DNA of 64,000 nucleotides, taken from the NCBI GenBank assembly GCA_035771175.1, contig CM069601.1, positions 4,238,001 through 4,302,000 of the forward strand, read 5' to 3'. Every line of letters starts with the position of its first letter. Position 1 is the first letter of the stretch. Under the pieces are notes generated by a model, which was given only the letters and a program-made list of their open reading frames with translations, ran no database searches and was not told where the DNA came from. Both the position numbers and the translations under genes were made by a program. This document shows, piece by piece, positions 31,041 through 43,236 of this stretch. The stretch is from Paratinospora sagittata (Eukaryota; Streptophyta; Magnoliopsida; Ranunculales; Menispermaceae).

Positions 31041-31855
31041 TATATATACTAGGCAAGTAACTACTAGCTAATACAGCCAATTACATCTGTCTACGTGTCA
31101 TATTCAGAAGAAATGCTTAATAATTGGTAATTCTCTTAAGGCACAAATTGGGATGGAGTTCGCTCATATAAATATTTTGACACATTCATTTTATTTCTTC
31201 TAAAACATTACTCTTCTTCTAATTTCCTATTTCATTCTAATTTCTTCAACTTTTATAATTTTTATACTTGCCATGACATTTATATTTAATTACCTATAGT
31301 TATTTTATAAGTTCATTACTTATTACATATTTTGTTGGACACTATAATATTGCAATTATCACTAAGTTTTATTTAAAATTACAATATATTAATTATTTTG
31401 TAATATAATTATTCTTGAATTTAACAAGCAAATCCTTATCTCAATAAGTAATGGTTATGTTTCCCGAACTCGAGCATGGGTGTCAGATACAGGTATATAT
31501 CTAGAGGTTCAACTTGTTCATTTTTAAATTTTAGAATGCGTGGACTCAGCTATATGATATGTTATTTTTTCCTTTTTTTTCTTCTTTCACTCATTTATTG
31601 TCTGTTTTGTTCTCCCACTTAAGTGAATTTCACATATTAGTCATTATTTTCTTTTATGCTTTCTCTTTTTTTCATTGGAGAATCTATATAGTAGTATTTT
31701 AAAATCTAAAGTGTTGGACACATATTCCATACCCATGTTGTGTCATAAAGTGTCAAACACGGGTACGTCAGGCTAAAGTAAAGAGTCAAAGTAACATAAA
31801 GTAATAGATATTCACGTGCAACACACGTGCACCACCACAAGTAATAATAAGAGCA

Positions 31856-32031
31856 ATGCTAGGGGATTGAAATTACTACATCAATTGTTACAAATCATTG
31901 TCACGTCAAATTTTAACATTAATTGATCAATAGAACACATTTTTCAAGAAAACTATACATTTGATGTGGAGCCTTGACACATCAGATTTGTAGCAAATGG
32001 TGTGTCAATTTCAATCTATTTAGTATTTTTC

Positions 32032-32036
<5 letters not shown>
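31856..32036. mobile_element. MITE, about 180 bp
   Basis: The ends AATGCTAGGGGATTGAAATT and, inverted, AATACTAAATAGATTGAAATT are terminal inverted repeats of about 50 bp. A second member in the opposite orientation lies at 36735-36912 in NAC copy B. No coding capacity. Confidence 0.7.
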
Positions 32037-32037
<1 letters not shown>

Positions 32038-32062
<25 letters not shown>

Positions 32063-32066
32063 AATA
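32038..32066. repeat. (TAA)n microsatellite
   Basis: A run of TAA/TAAA units, read directly. Confidence 0.9.
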
Positions 32067-32280
32067 ACTCTTGGCAAGGGTAAATATGTACTTTCACTTG
32101 CCCTAATTCTTTAGCTGTCGTTCTCTTTCTCAATCATTTCTCAGACCACACAAACATCTACATCTCCTTCTCTACTTACCTCACGCGGATTCAACAATTA
32201 GTTTGATCATAAGATCTTCGTTAAAATAAAAATAATTTAATAATACAATTAATTTTCATCAAAATAAAAAAAAATGATTA

Positions 32281-32423
32281 ACCAACCTTGGTTGGCTGAG
32301 TGGCTCAGGGCTCTCGTCTCAAGAAACGAGGTCACGAGTTCGACTCTCACCTTATCAGTGTTTGCCACTGGGGTAGTTTAGTAGATTAGTCGGGTCAAAG
32401 GTTCGGACACCACTATGTTATTA
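32281..32423 (+). mobile_element. tRNA-derived SINE with visible empty site
   Basis: It has box A GGTTGGCTGAGTGGCTCA (about 32290) and box B CACGAGTTCGACTC (about 32333), a body of about 70 bases and an A-rich end. It interrupts a sequence that is intact in the sister blocks: CAAAATAAAAAAAAATGATT continues directly to TTATCAAAAGTAATAAAATT at about 39453 and similarly at 30325, whereas here the SINE sits between them. A/T-rich ends blur the exact target duplication. Confidence 0.88.
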
Positions 32424-32814
32424 AAAAAAAAAGATTTTATGTAAAGTAATAAAATTACGTTTTATTAAAAATATTTTCTTATTATAAATAATAAAAAAGA
32501 TTGTTTATTAAAATATAAAAATAACTTTCCTTTATTAAACTATAAAACTAATTTTTATTAAAATAATAAATCTTTTTTGTCAGAATTAGTTAATTTTTAT
32601 AAAAATAAGAAAAACAATTAATCTTTTACTTAAAATAATTATTTTATTTATGTTAACAAAATTAATTGTAAAACCTTAGAATTCCTTTCAAGAAGAACAC
32701 AACCTAGCAGCGTAAACAAAAAAAGAAGATGAAGCTCAATGCACTTACATCAATGATGGATTTCTCACAAAGGAGATGATCCAATTCTTCATTAACAAAT
32801 ATCAGTATGTTACT

Positions 32815-32965
32815 GGTATTATTAGTACTGATATATCAACCGTCTGTCATATTTTTATTACTAAATATGACTGATATATCAGTATTACCATAATCGATAT
32901 ATCTTTATTACTAGATATAACTAATATATCGGTATTACCAGAATCGATATATCAGTCGAGGGTCA
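32815..32965. repeat. Short interspersed/inverted GATATATC repeats
   Basis: TGATATATCAGTATTACC and variants (ACTGATATATCA, CGATATATC) occur at least five times in about 150 bases, some inverted. The core GATATATC is palindromic. The function is not evident. Confidence 0.6.
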
Positions 32966-32999
32966 CCAACTTTTTGAAAGCGATTATTGTGCGTTTAAA

Positions 33000-33560
33000 G
33001 TTTGATCATTGCATTTAGAGGGGTTTAGCTTTGGATTTCGTTATGTAATTTTTGTCAAAAACATATAGAATGACAAATTTGAAGAAATAATAAATATTAA
33101 AAAAATTCAAACGTTCATTTCGTTTCGACGTGGATGGGATCGAATTACTTTTGGATGTTATGAAAATACTCGCAAAAACTTCGTAGTTCTAAGATTTTTT
33201 TTCTCGTTCTTAAAGTGAGTTGTGACTATAGTCATTATAGATCAAAATTATGTTAAAATGAACGTTTAGAAGTTAAAGCGCATAGGTTTAAGGTTGTTTT
33301 GAAATAAACAGGAGCAGCTTGGAATTAAATAAGGGTATTTTAGGCTTTTTACAGTGCCAAACAGGCTATTGATATAATTCTGCAATAAACATGCTATTCT
33401 TATAAAATGTGATTTTTACATTGCTATTTTGGTAAATTTTCCCTTTTATTTTATTTTTCAAAGTGAAAAGTAAAATAACCATTATACTTGAATTTTAGAA
33501 GTATAAATATGAACTTAAAAGTGGGCCCTTCACGCATTACATAGAAATACGAGTATAAAG
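33000..33560. other. Unassigned sequence
   Basis: No gene or bounded repeat was recognised. It lies between the AT-rich block and the start of homology with the NAC copy A downstream flank (about 33570 onward matches about 25025 onward). Confidence 0.4.
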
Positions 33561-35753
33561 TGAGAATTAATTCTCATCACTCAATTTCAAGATTCAACCC
33601 ATTAATATATACTAATATATACTACCTACAAGAAAAAGGAAGGACAACTAATGCATACTATGATTGAAGAGCTTTAATTCATTGATGAAATTATGAAACA
33701 AATTAATCAGATTTTCATTTATTATAGTTTTGAATGTTTTTTTGTTGTTTATTGGGACATTTCTACTAATTTGAATAGTTTTGAAATTAGATTTCTATGG
33801 TTTTCACTCTCAATGAAAAATGAAAATGGTATATTTATTATTATTTGTAAAATGTGTAACCAAAGAATGTTTACAGTTACATTCATCTACATCACTTTCC
33901 TCAATTCTATACTACTATACAAGTCAAAAAATGCTTCAAATATGAAAAAAATATTTCATCATCTTCTTCGTCATCTTTCTAATAATGATATGTAGCCCGC
34001 TGGTCTTCTTCTCTTTCCGTTCTATTAATAATGTTATTGAATTGTATCCGTGGTTGAGATTCAGAACTGTTGCATATACATACAATGAATATATATGAGA
34101 GAAACTTATAATTAATTAATTAATTATAGGAAAAAGCAGTAAAGAAAAAAAAATCAAAATTCAAAATATTACCATCTTCATGGCGGGCTCATTATTTATA
34201 AATTGCCAAGAAGATCCAACAAGATTTGCTTCCATTGATGAAGATTCAATTTTGTTCTGACCAAGTAATGATAACAAATGATGATCTGTAAGGTGATCTC
34301 AATCGATTTGAGCCATGGGTTCTTCATCAATAGAGTGTGGTGAAGTTGGCCTAATTGCATGTTCACGATTTGCAGGATCACCGGCTGCTGCTTGCTATAT
34401 TTGATGATCATCATTATTACACCAAGTTATCAATATTTATCCTAGCTAGTTAGAAAATTATGCACAAAAATTAAGAACTAAATATATATGCATCATCAGA
34501 TATTGAAATTGCTCACTGGATGGTGATCGAGATAGATAAAGATTGGGCATCTTTTTGTTGTCTACCCTCCACACCATCTGCTTCCATATGATTAGATATT
34601 GACAGCTCAGGATTAATTGGCAGATAGTGGCAGCTCATGTTGTTGATCATGACCCACCCATTGTTAGGAATATTTTTTTGATCTATTTGAAAATTACTTC
34701 TTCCTGTCTCCCCAATTTCACACTGTGTCCAGTAATTAGGAACCTGCTGCAGGGATATAAATTAAAAGATCAAATTAAACCAAATTATATTACCCTTATA
34801 TATGTATGTATGTAAGCATTTAATGCACTTAATTAATTAAAAAAATATAATTACCTGTGTAAATTGATCATTTTGATGCACATCCTCTGTATAGTTCATT
34901 ATTTGATCTGCTACACCATTTGCTTCCATATAATCAAGTGTGTTGCCGCCATTGCTCGCTAGATCGAAAAATTGAAGCTGGAGATCACATGGCGCTGATG
35001 ATGATGGTGGCCCACTAGAATTAGCGTTCATGTTGTTGATCATGACTGAGCCACTGCTAGAACTCTGTGTTATTTGATTATGTTGCTGTTGCTGATGTTG
35101 ATCAATGTAATTTTTTCAATGGAAGTGTAAGGTAATGAAGCATGTTTAAAAGTAATTCCTGTCTCATGAGTTACACTTGGTGTCCAGTAATTAGGAGCCT
35201 GCTGCGGTAGGGAGAAGATCAAATTAAACTAAGTCATATTAGCAATGTAATTAAATTAATTAAAGATATATATTAATTTATAGTTACCTGAACAAATTGC
35301 TGATGATGATCATTTACAATTTGAAGATTTTGATATGATGATGATCTAGTAGATGATGATGGAGTATCTTTAGTTCTTCCTGTCTCCCCAATTTTACATA
35401 GTGTCCAGTACCTAGTCTGTTGTTAAAATGAATATATATGTACACAAAAGATCAAAATTAATACTGGCAAGAAGTAACTTTTAATGTGAGTATTTGCGAA
35501 AAAAAAAACTTTTAATTTGAGTACTCATGTCACTTGCATCTCATTGCAGTCATGTACTGATTTATTTTTTTTAAAAAAGGGAAATGTTATTTCAATTAAC
35601 TAGGTGCAATAAATGCAACTTTATACGTAATTGCACCTTCATATTGGATACACGTTATACTTATGATCAACAGATACAATGAATGATTTAATGAATATGA
35701 TGATGTAGTTGCATATGTACTTCTTTACTGTTAAAATAACATTTGTCAAAAGA

Positions 35754-35897
35754 GTAATGCTACTACATTGACACCCAAAATATACATTTAAGTGTATATC
35801 TACTTTATGCACCATTAGATTACAAGACTCTCGGCAATTCATGTCAATGGTGTTTAACGCTGATGTACATTTTGAATGTCAGTTTAGCATTTTCCTT
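35754..35897. mobile_element. Short MITE in NAC copy B intron 2
   Basis: Bounded by GAGTAATGCTACTACATTGACA on the left and an inverse-like TGTCAGTTTAGCATTTTCC on the right, with an ATACATTTAAGTGTAT palindrome inside. It belongs to the GAGTAATGCTA-ended inserts common in this locus. Confidence 0.5.
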
Positions 35898-35933
35898 GTA
35901 AAAAATAAACTTAAACATGATGGAAGTAATGTT

Positions 35934-36160
35934 TGCAAACCACTTGCCAACATGGAGTTGGTGGAGTTGGTAAAGAGATAGCTTTAAAATCTAAATGTTT
36001 CACGTTCAACTCTAGTCATTGCCTCGCCCTTGGGGGTGAGAGGATTAATGGGTCTGGGTCAGGAACGAACCTGATACTTCTCAAAGAGTGCGGTTTGATG
36101 ATGGAGTTGATTATACAACTAATTACTAACATTTTATCTTCTTAATGGTGCAAACCACTT
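35934..36160 (+). mobile_element. SINE in NAC copy B intron 2
   Basis: About 203 bp (35946-36148) is flanked by a perfect 12-bp target duplication, TGCAAACCACTT (35934-35945 and 36149-36160). A box-A-like GGAGTTGGTAAAGAGA and box-B-like CACGTTCAACTCTAG are in the head. It is absent from copy A, so it inserted after the duplication or was lost there. Confidence 0.85.
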
Positions 36161-36734
36161 TTAAGAGTCCTTGCAGTATTTTTCAAATCAAATTTTATAA
36201 ATTACATGCATATATTTGCACACAATTTCTAATTAATTAGTTGAGCTTTAATTAAATGAACAAACAATCAAATAAATTACCTTGGAAGATGAATAGGCGG
36301 ATTTGTCCATGGTAAGCTTGTATTCATGCATGAGCCACTTAGTTTTGGACCCATTTTTAGATGAAGTTTGTTGACCGTGTTTGTAAAGGAAGTAAACAAG
36401 AGTTCTCATATGACCCACTACGCTTCCATCCTGGTTTACAATTTCTTTCTCTTGGCTTGCTTTCCAAAATCCATGACCAGCCGAACATACTCGCCTTGAT
36501 TGCACGAAGAAATACATGTATTTTTCGTTTCCGTTGCTTTTACTTGCTGCAATATTAATTAATAAGGAAATCAACAACCATGCAATTTTTTTTAGACATA
36601 TTATTCACAATCGAGAGAAGGGAATTGCACGTATAGAGATTCAAAAAAGAACAAAAAAGAATAGATCCGATCCAGGTCGCAGGGGAGAGGTTGTATGGGA
36701 TGAGGTTGTATGAGACAAAAAAAAAGAAAAAGAA

Positions 36735-36912
36735 AATACTAAATAGTTTGAAATTTTCACACGAATTGCTACAAATCCGATGTGTCAAGTCTCCACATCA
36801 GATTTGTGGCTTTATTGGAAAGTATGTTATGTTGATTAATAAAACCTAAAATTTGATGTGACAATGATTTGTACCAAATAGTGTAGTGTTTTCAATCCCT
36901 CTAACATTGCTA
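36735..36912. mobile_element. MITE, inverse copy of 31856-32036 family
   Basis: Begins ACTAAATAGTTTGAAATT and ends AATCCCTCTAACATTGCT, the reverse order of the element at 31856. Shared internal blocks include GCTACAAATC(C/T)GATGTGTC and GATGTGACAATGATTTGTA. It lies in intron 1 of NAC copy B. Confidence 0.7.
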
Positions 36913-37209
36913 AAAAATATATCTACTCTATTTGGTTTGCACAACTAAAAAATTATTCCAAAGGTCTCTAAGAAGATAAAAAAATAGAGGATTGTACCAA
37001 GACTTACAAAAACATATGAGAACATCCTCGGGTGTTTTCTAATTAATGTTGTGATAAGGACACGGTGGGTTAAAACTTGTGCATCTCATGTCCTTGTTAT
37101 CAATATTAAGCTATGAAATAGACATGCATGCCTCAATATTGATTAAAGAAGACACGAAAAAAATTAAAATACCTAGCTAGCTTTATTTTAATATAAATAG
37201 GATCTTATT

Positions 37210-37372
37210 TAATAAGTGTAATGCTAGAGTATATATGCTAAACATCAACGCCATTTTTCGACGCTGACAACCAACTCCTTTAGATTTTTTGTGGATGCTC
37301 ATATATTGTGTAGGCATCCTCCAAACATCTAAGAGAGTTAGGTGCCAGTATTAAAAATGATGTTGTCAACAA
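37210..37372. mobile_element. Short MITE in NAC copy B intron 1
   Basis: AATGCTAGAGTATATATGCT on the left and AACGCCATTTTTCGACGCTG pair loosely with CAGTATTAAAAATGATGTTG on the right. The core is shared with 26765-26872. Confidence 0.5.
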
Positions 37373-38436
37373 ATATACTTTTTATTTAATAAAGAGTTAG
37401 CTAAACTTACCTGACAGAGGGAGGTTCCAAGGCTCACTAGTGTAAATATCAAAATCCATTATGGGATTGACGAGCGTTGGTTGATTAACGCTTTTCATTC
37501 TCAGATGATACATGAGATCTTGATCTGTTGACGAGAAGTAATAATCCATTGGCAGGATCATCCATTATTGATGAAGTACGTTCTCTCTACAATATAATAT
37601 TAACATGCATTAATATCGATGAGGTGCGTTCAAATAAAAATCAGAAATTAAGCTTCCCATGGCAACGATGTTATATGTTCATATAGGTTTCAAATAAAAA
37701 TAATGTCTTATGTATGTGCATATGTTTGTTAAAGTAATTTCTGCAAAAAAGATGTCAACCTTCGTGTTGAAGGAAGCATATATGTATATCTTATCATGCA
37801 TTCTTAGTGATGACGGAAGAACCTTATCTATTTCAGTCCCTTCTTCTTCTTCTTCAGCTTCTTCTGGTTGCTTCCACACGCGCGTATACGATAATCTGTT
37901 TTTGTCAGAAAAAATTATGCGGAAGAACCTTATCTATTTCAGTCCCTTCTCTTTCTTCTTCTTCTTCTTCTTCTTCTTCTGGTTGCTTCCACGCGCATAT
38001 ACGATAATCTCCAAAAGTAACACTTGAAAAGGTAGGGGGTTATATTTATAGGATTTTATTAGAATCCTATAAAATAAGTACGCCTGAAATAAACATTTAT
38101 AGCGGTTAGAATTCTAATAAAACAAAAATGGACTTTTTATTAAATAAGAATTTGATTTTTATTAAAATAAATATTGAGTTTTTGTTAATTAGCTCGTAAT
38201 TTTGTGGACTTAGTAGCCATTTGTTGTTCTGGGTCTATTTGCTTCCAACATTAATTCATCAACTTCTTTTGGAAGGTGGAGCAGGCAAGTTAATTAATCT
38301 CTCTCCAGCAGTTAGCAATCGAAGCGTGCGTAGCCTCCAACAACCCCCAACACTCAAAAACCTGCAGCTCCCGAAGATACCAACGAGGATCACAAGATTT
38401 TTGAATGATCCGAACAAGGACTAATATCACACCCAG

Positions 38437-38870
38437 TTAATGGTATTCATATAGTTGATCATGACCCACCCAGTACTGTGAGGATTCTGCTGATCTATTT
38501 GATCATACTGCTCCTGCTGATGATGATCAATTGCATCTTCAACTTGGAGATTCTGATGTGATATAGTAGTACTTGAGATGATATTCATGGGGGTATAAGA
38601 TAATGAAGCATCTTCCAAAGTTTTGCCCATCTCCCTAGTTTCACATGGTGCCAAGTAATTAGGAACCTGTTGCTGCAGGGAGATCAAGTTGAACCAAAAT
38701 AATAAACACACGTATATATATACATAAGCAATTAATGTACTTAATTAATTAAAAAAACATAGTTACCTGAGCAAATTGATTATGTTGAAGCTAGCCCCAG
38801 ATGTTGATCGGAGATTGATAAAGATCCAGCTACATCTTGATGAGCAAATTTTTTTTAAAATTTGGGTTGC
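38437..38870 (-). pseudogene. Orphan NAC C-terminal exons, copy B side
   Basis: Near-identical to the orphan exon at 29345, including the Trp-to-Leu change (PNYLAPC), so the exon was already orphaned before the block was duplicated. It is followed upstream (38764-38850) by the same exon-3 remnant. Confidence 0.8.
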
Positions 38871-39492
38871 TTTTTATCTATGCATGCATAAATGTCTCTT
38901 TTAATCATATTTTAATTAATTAATTATAAAACTATTACAACTAATTACCTAGGAAGCTATATCCATATCCATTTTTAAATTTGGGTTGCTTTATATATAT
39001 ATATATATATATACGTATGTATGTATGTATGTATGTATGTATGTATATTGATTATAGCCTGGCAGGAAGAAAAGGAGACTGTGGGTCCAACTTCTCTTAC
39101 TAGTACTACCCTGTGACTCATTCATTTATGAGCCCTTATGTCACAAACATACCTGTTGGTTCGTTTGATACATACAAAAATACTCAAGAGGAGAATAAAA
39201 ATTAAATTCTTGAGAAAGTGAATTGCTGGGAATTTAAAGATAAAAATGTTATATTTTTGTGTTTAGTTGTGCATCAAAATCTTAGATAATAAATTGACTT
39301 TTTTATTAAAATAATAAAACAGAATTATTTTTTTAAAATAATAATGTTAATTAAACTAATTTTTATTGAAATAATAGAATTAAGATTTTCATTAAAACAA
39401 AAATAATTTTTATATAACAATACAATTAGTTTTCATCAAAATAAAAAAAAATGATTTTATCAAAAGTAATAAAATTACGTTTTATTAAAAAT

Positions 39493-39814
39493 AATTTCTT
39501 ATTGCCAACTGTGCGTCGGGCTCATGTTTTGACGCTTTAAGGCATGATGGAGCGGTGCGAGTTCGAGTCCCGGCTTTGTTAGACTTTCAAATGTATCACA
39601 GAGAATACATTCTGACGTGGTGGCGAGTTCGCAGTGGAGTCCCGGGTGCGGGTTGGTGGGAGCGGGTTCAAGTCCATGGTCGTCTAGTGCGTGCAATGCC
39701 AAGTGGTCGAGTTGAGGTTCGTTCGTGTGGTATAGTTGGTTCTTAAGGGGCCGAATTTCTACGGGAGGGTTGAGTTTAGTGAATAAATTGTATCTTCTAA
39801 AAAAAAATTCTTAT
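39493..39814 (+). mobile_element. SINE-like insertion, copy B side
   Basis: Orthologous duplicate of the insertion at 30371-30692: about 302 bp (39503-39804) between AATTTCTTAT and AAATTCTTAT. Since both sit at the same point in paired blocks, it inserted before the block duplication. Confidence 0.8.
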
Positions 39815-39930
39815 TATAAATAAAAAAATTGATTTTTTATTAAAATATAAAAACAATAATAAATCTTTTACTAAAAATAATAATTATTTTTATATTAACA
39901 AAACTAATTGTAAAACCTTAGATTTCACAC

Positions 39931-40686
39931 AAATCAAGTGAAAAAAACTTATGTGAGTCCCATCAACCACAAATCAATCAAAAGAAAAACTCAAAAAATA
40001 ACTTTTGTATTTTGTTTAAAAACAATATGTTTTCTTAACTTGTAACGCTCCATATCTACGAGTCAAACTTGTACGTTGACCAATACATATTGTCAGGTGT
40101 ACGTGTACTCATATACGTATGTACATGACTGTTAGATAGTATAATTGTGTGAAATTTTTAATAGGCCGGTTGATGCATGGTTTAAACAAGTGCTTTTATT
40201 AATAAAATATAATTAATATCTAATTAAGTTGATAAGTGATGTGCTGACAAGCTAATTTAAAATGATGAAAGTAAGACACCTAATAGAAGTGAAAGTGACA
40301 CCTAATTGAGTTGTTGGCAATTTGGTGTAGCTATGTGTTGATTTTGCTAGTGTGTTGGCAACAACAAAATGAGTTGCTAGAGTAACTAAACATTGGTTGC
40401 TAGACTTAAGAGAAACCAAAAACCAGAACAGAAACGTGAGGAAGAAGAGGAGAAATCGAAGGTAAAATCTTTGGTTTTCATGTGTAAATTGCATCGTTGA
40501 GTTCCTCTTTTCATTCTATACAATATATATGATATACAAATGGGTTCTATGATGTGATTAGGAACTAGAAATTCAAGAATTTGGACTGAAAATTTGGTGA
40601 ATGACGGACCAGAATCCTTGATGTTCACTTGTTGGTTTGATGGTAAGTGTCTAATGTTAATTCCAACAAGAAATTTAAGGTGCTTT
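39931..40686. other. Unassigned flank of the young retrotransposon
   Basis: A TGTAACGCTCC sequence near 40040 resembles the start of an LTR, but no matching end was found. The DNA up to 40686 was contiguous with 51348 onward before the 10.7-kb element inserted. A minus-strand open frame (40760-40386) runs into the LTR and is not a gene. Confidence 0.4.
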
Positions 40687-43223
40687 TGTAACACCCCGAT
40701 TTTCAAGACAATTTTTTTTTTTGTAAACAATGAATATTTAAATTTTATATAAAATATCACCGAAAATCGAGATGCTACTCGTATCCGCCTATCTTAACCC
40801 ATAACCATTTTATAAATAATAGAATTTGCAAAATTATATGTTTATATTCTTCCAATCAACTCACTGATTAAGATAAACGAATACATTTAATTTTTTTCAT
40901 ACAATCCTTATCTTCATCATAGGGTACTTGCCCTTGTCCATCCATTATGGACACTATTAAAATACAATCATCAAATAGAATTAATGAATTCTATACCAAG
41001 GCATTCACACGTGAAATGAATCACAGGGTCTTTACTTATCGTAATAACATTCATTGAATTTCAATTATCAATACAATTCATTTAAATAATAATCCTTTAA
41101 AGATTAAATGAAAATATTCAGTCCCATAATACTAATTACTTAACCCACCCTACTACTCTGCACTATGTCACGAACTCGCAATTTTATTCTCCTAAGCACC
41201 TGCATATAAAAATAGGGGTGAGCTTGAAAGCCCAGTGGGTCATCTAAACAATTCACAATATTTTATTGTGATACATACACAAGAACATTACAAACAAGTT
41301 TCACACATTAATCGTTGCAACATTATATTGTTTGAGTCGATCATTTCATCACGTTCCAAATCACGTACCGTTAGAAAATCAAACTCAGGGTGGCACAGCC
41401 CAAAAATTAGAACATTGGCGATATTCCTTAGAATAACTGCCCCATATGTGTGATTCTTATCTTAATCGTGTTCTTTAGTTATTTCACGTCATGCATACGG
41501 TATAAGCACGATATTGAGCGCATTCATAAAATATATTCAACTTCACTACACATGATATTATGTCTCAAAATCAATTATAATAGTGTTCACGCATCCACTA
41601 TGCCAATATTCCAAATCATACATTTCATTATCAGGCATTATAATTTATAAATGAATTCAACTACCACATGAATTTCATGCATCCAATTATCATTTGATCA
41701 GAATAAAAATCATGTTAACACACATATCCTCATGGTTAAAAAATCACAACATTGCATACACATAATCATGTACAATAGGCATGCATAAGCAATCTAATAA
41801 TACTATGAACCTAATTAATTTAACATTCCTATCTATATATCAAATAAAATATTATGAAGGCCTAGAATCATCCCTACCTGAATCGCTAATTTCCAAATCA
41901 CGTAAATTCCTCGTCACGCGTAGTACTCAACCTGTACACGTATATTACGTTTGTTAATATAATTACTCAATTATGAGTGTAGAGATATATACATATACAT
42001 GTATATATATAATGGTTGGATGTTTAAACTAAGTGTATATATATATTATATGACATTTTGGTTGCTAAAAAAATTAATAACACTTGGTTAAAAAAATATG
42101 TATGATACATGTAAATATATTATATAATATCTTGATTGCTAAAAAATAAATAATTGAGTTGCAATGGTCAAAAATAATAATAATGTATTGTATGTATGAT
42201 ATATATGTATATACATATAAATATATTATACAATATTTTGGTTGCTTAAAAAAAATAATATACACTTGTATGTGTGATTTTGTTTGTATGATATATATAT
42301 ATATATATATTATACAACATTTTAGTTGCTCAAAAATAATGAATATATATATTATATAACATTGTTAGTTGTGTAAAAGAAAAGAAAAGAAAAAGAAAAA
42401 GAAAATAAAATGAAAGTCAAATGAGTTGCAGTAAAGAAGAGAAAAGGAAAAGAAAAAGAAAAAGAAAACAAAAAATTCAAATGGGTTGCGGATGGATGAA
42501 AAACAGGGGAGGAAAAGAGAAGAAGAGAAGGAGAAGAGGAAGAAGAAGAAGAAGAAGGAGAAGAAGAGAGTGAGGACGAGATGCAGAGATCGAGAGTGAG
42601 AGACCGTGAGCAAGAGATCGGGAGCGAGAGATCGGCGAAGTGAAGACAGAGTGCGGCAAGATCAGTGGCGAAGAAGAGAAGAGGAACGACGGCGACGGCG
42701 AGATCCGTGGCGGAGGAGAGAAGAGAGGCGAGATCTGTGGCGGAGAAGAGGAGAGGAAGGCGGCGAGATGAGATCGGTGGCGGAGTTGCAGCGGCAAGGA
42801 AGGGAGAGAAGAAGGAGAGCGGCGGCGGCGGTGTGCGTTGGAAGAAAGGAAGAGGAAGAGAAGAGAAGAGGATTTCGAGCGGGCGAGGTTTGCGATTTGG
42901 TTTAAAGAGAGCGAGATGCGAAGGTTTCGGCGATTTGGGTTTAAGGAGAGCGAGATCCGAAAATTTCGGCGAGGTTCCGGTGACATGTCGGCGAGATCTC
43001 GGCGAGATTCCCGGCGACATGTCGGCGAGATTTCCGGATCTTGTTTTTGAGATTCCTTGATGGATTTGTTTTCCCTCTTTAGTTTCAGCGTTAAATTTCT
43101 TTAGCTTTAGGAGTGTTTTTGCTTGATCAAATTTTCATTTTTGTTTTTTGTTCAATTCTCTGGATGCAACTTTTTTTTTGTCCAGATTCTTGAGTTTCTT
43201 GGATGGATTTTCTGGGTATTACA
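40687..43223 (-). repeat. 3' LTR of the young element
   Basis: 2,537 bp, nearly identical to 48809-51342. Read on the plus strand it starts with AACACCCCGATTTTCAAG after TGT, then has an AT-rich middle and a purine-rich segment (42370-43000) with GAAGAA and GGCGAGAT repeats. That purine-rich segment gives long but low-complexity open frames that are not credible proteins. Confidence 0.95.
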
Positions 43224-43236
43224 ATCTTCCCGTCTT
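43224..43236 (-). other. Polypurine tract
   Basis: Minus-strand AAGACGGGAAGAT directly abuts the 3' LTR, where plus-strand DNA synthesis starts in LTR elements. Confidence 0.85.

Larger units (their letters stand above)
34196..37561 (-). pseudogene. NAC-domain gene copy B, broken
   Basis: Tandem paralogue of the NAC gene at 25.5-28.3 kb. Exon 1 (37561-37411) and exon 2 (36546-36281) are open, in phase and encode a whole NAC domain (DYYFSSTDQDLMYHLRMK, FDIYTSEPWNLP, VCSAGHGFWKASQ, SKNGSKTKWLMHEYKL). Exon 3 (35416-35288) is also open. Exon 4 (35198-34855, 344 bases) has lost the phase by one base, giving a stop near 35070. A fifth exon (from about 34737 to 34507) has the P-x-YW-x-x-C module and a second phase shift near its end. 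The last exon (from 34394) has TGA at 34301-34299 where copy A codes for Trp, and its usual acceptor is changed. An NAC domain with a short tail could still be made. Start codon choice is uncertain because ATGs at 37565 and 37561 overlap; only the latter is in the NAC frame. Confidence 0.8.
37580..39930. repeat. NAC-locus duplicated block, copy B side
   Basis: Counterpart of 28340-30880, carrying the same orphan NAC exon, the same (TA)/(TATG) repeat and the same SINE. The offset is about 9.1-9.3 kb. It has an extra local duplication of the AACCTTATCTATTTCAGTCC segment (37819 and 37926), each followed by a (CTT)n run. Confidence 0.85.

Noticed and set aside
32283..32345. A possible tRNA gene
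   Set aside because: Box A- and B-like segments are present, but no acceptor stem closes and an A-rich SINE tail and empty site follow; it is a SINE head.
40386..40760. A 124-codon minus-strand open frame
   Set aside because: Crosses the retrotransposon insertion junction at 40687, so it cannot be an ancestral gene.
42352..43020. A 222-codon open frame inside the LTR, repeated at 50470-51138
   Set aside because: Ser/Pro/Leu/Phe low-complexity translation of a purine-rich LTR segment. Conservation between the two LTRs only reflects the recent insertion.
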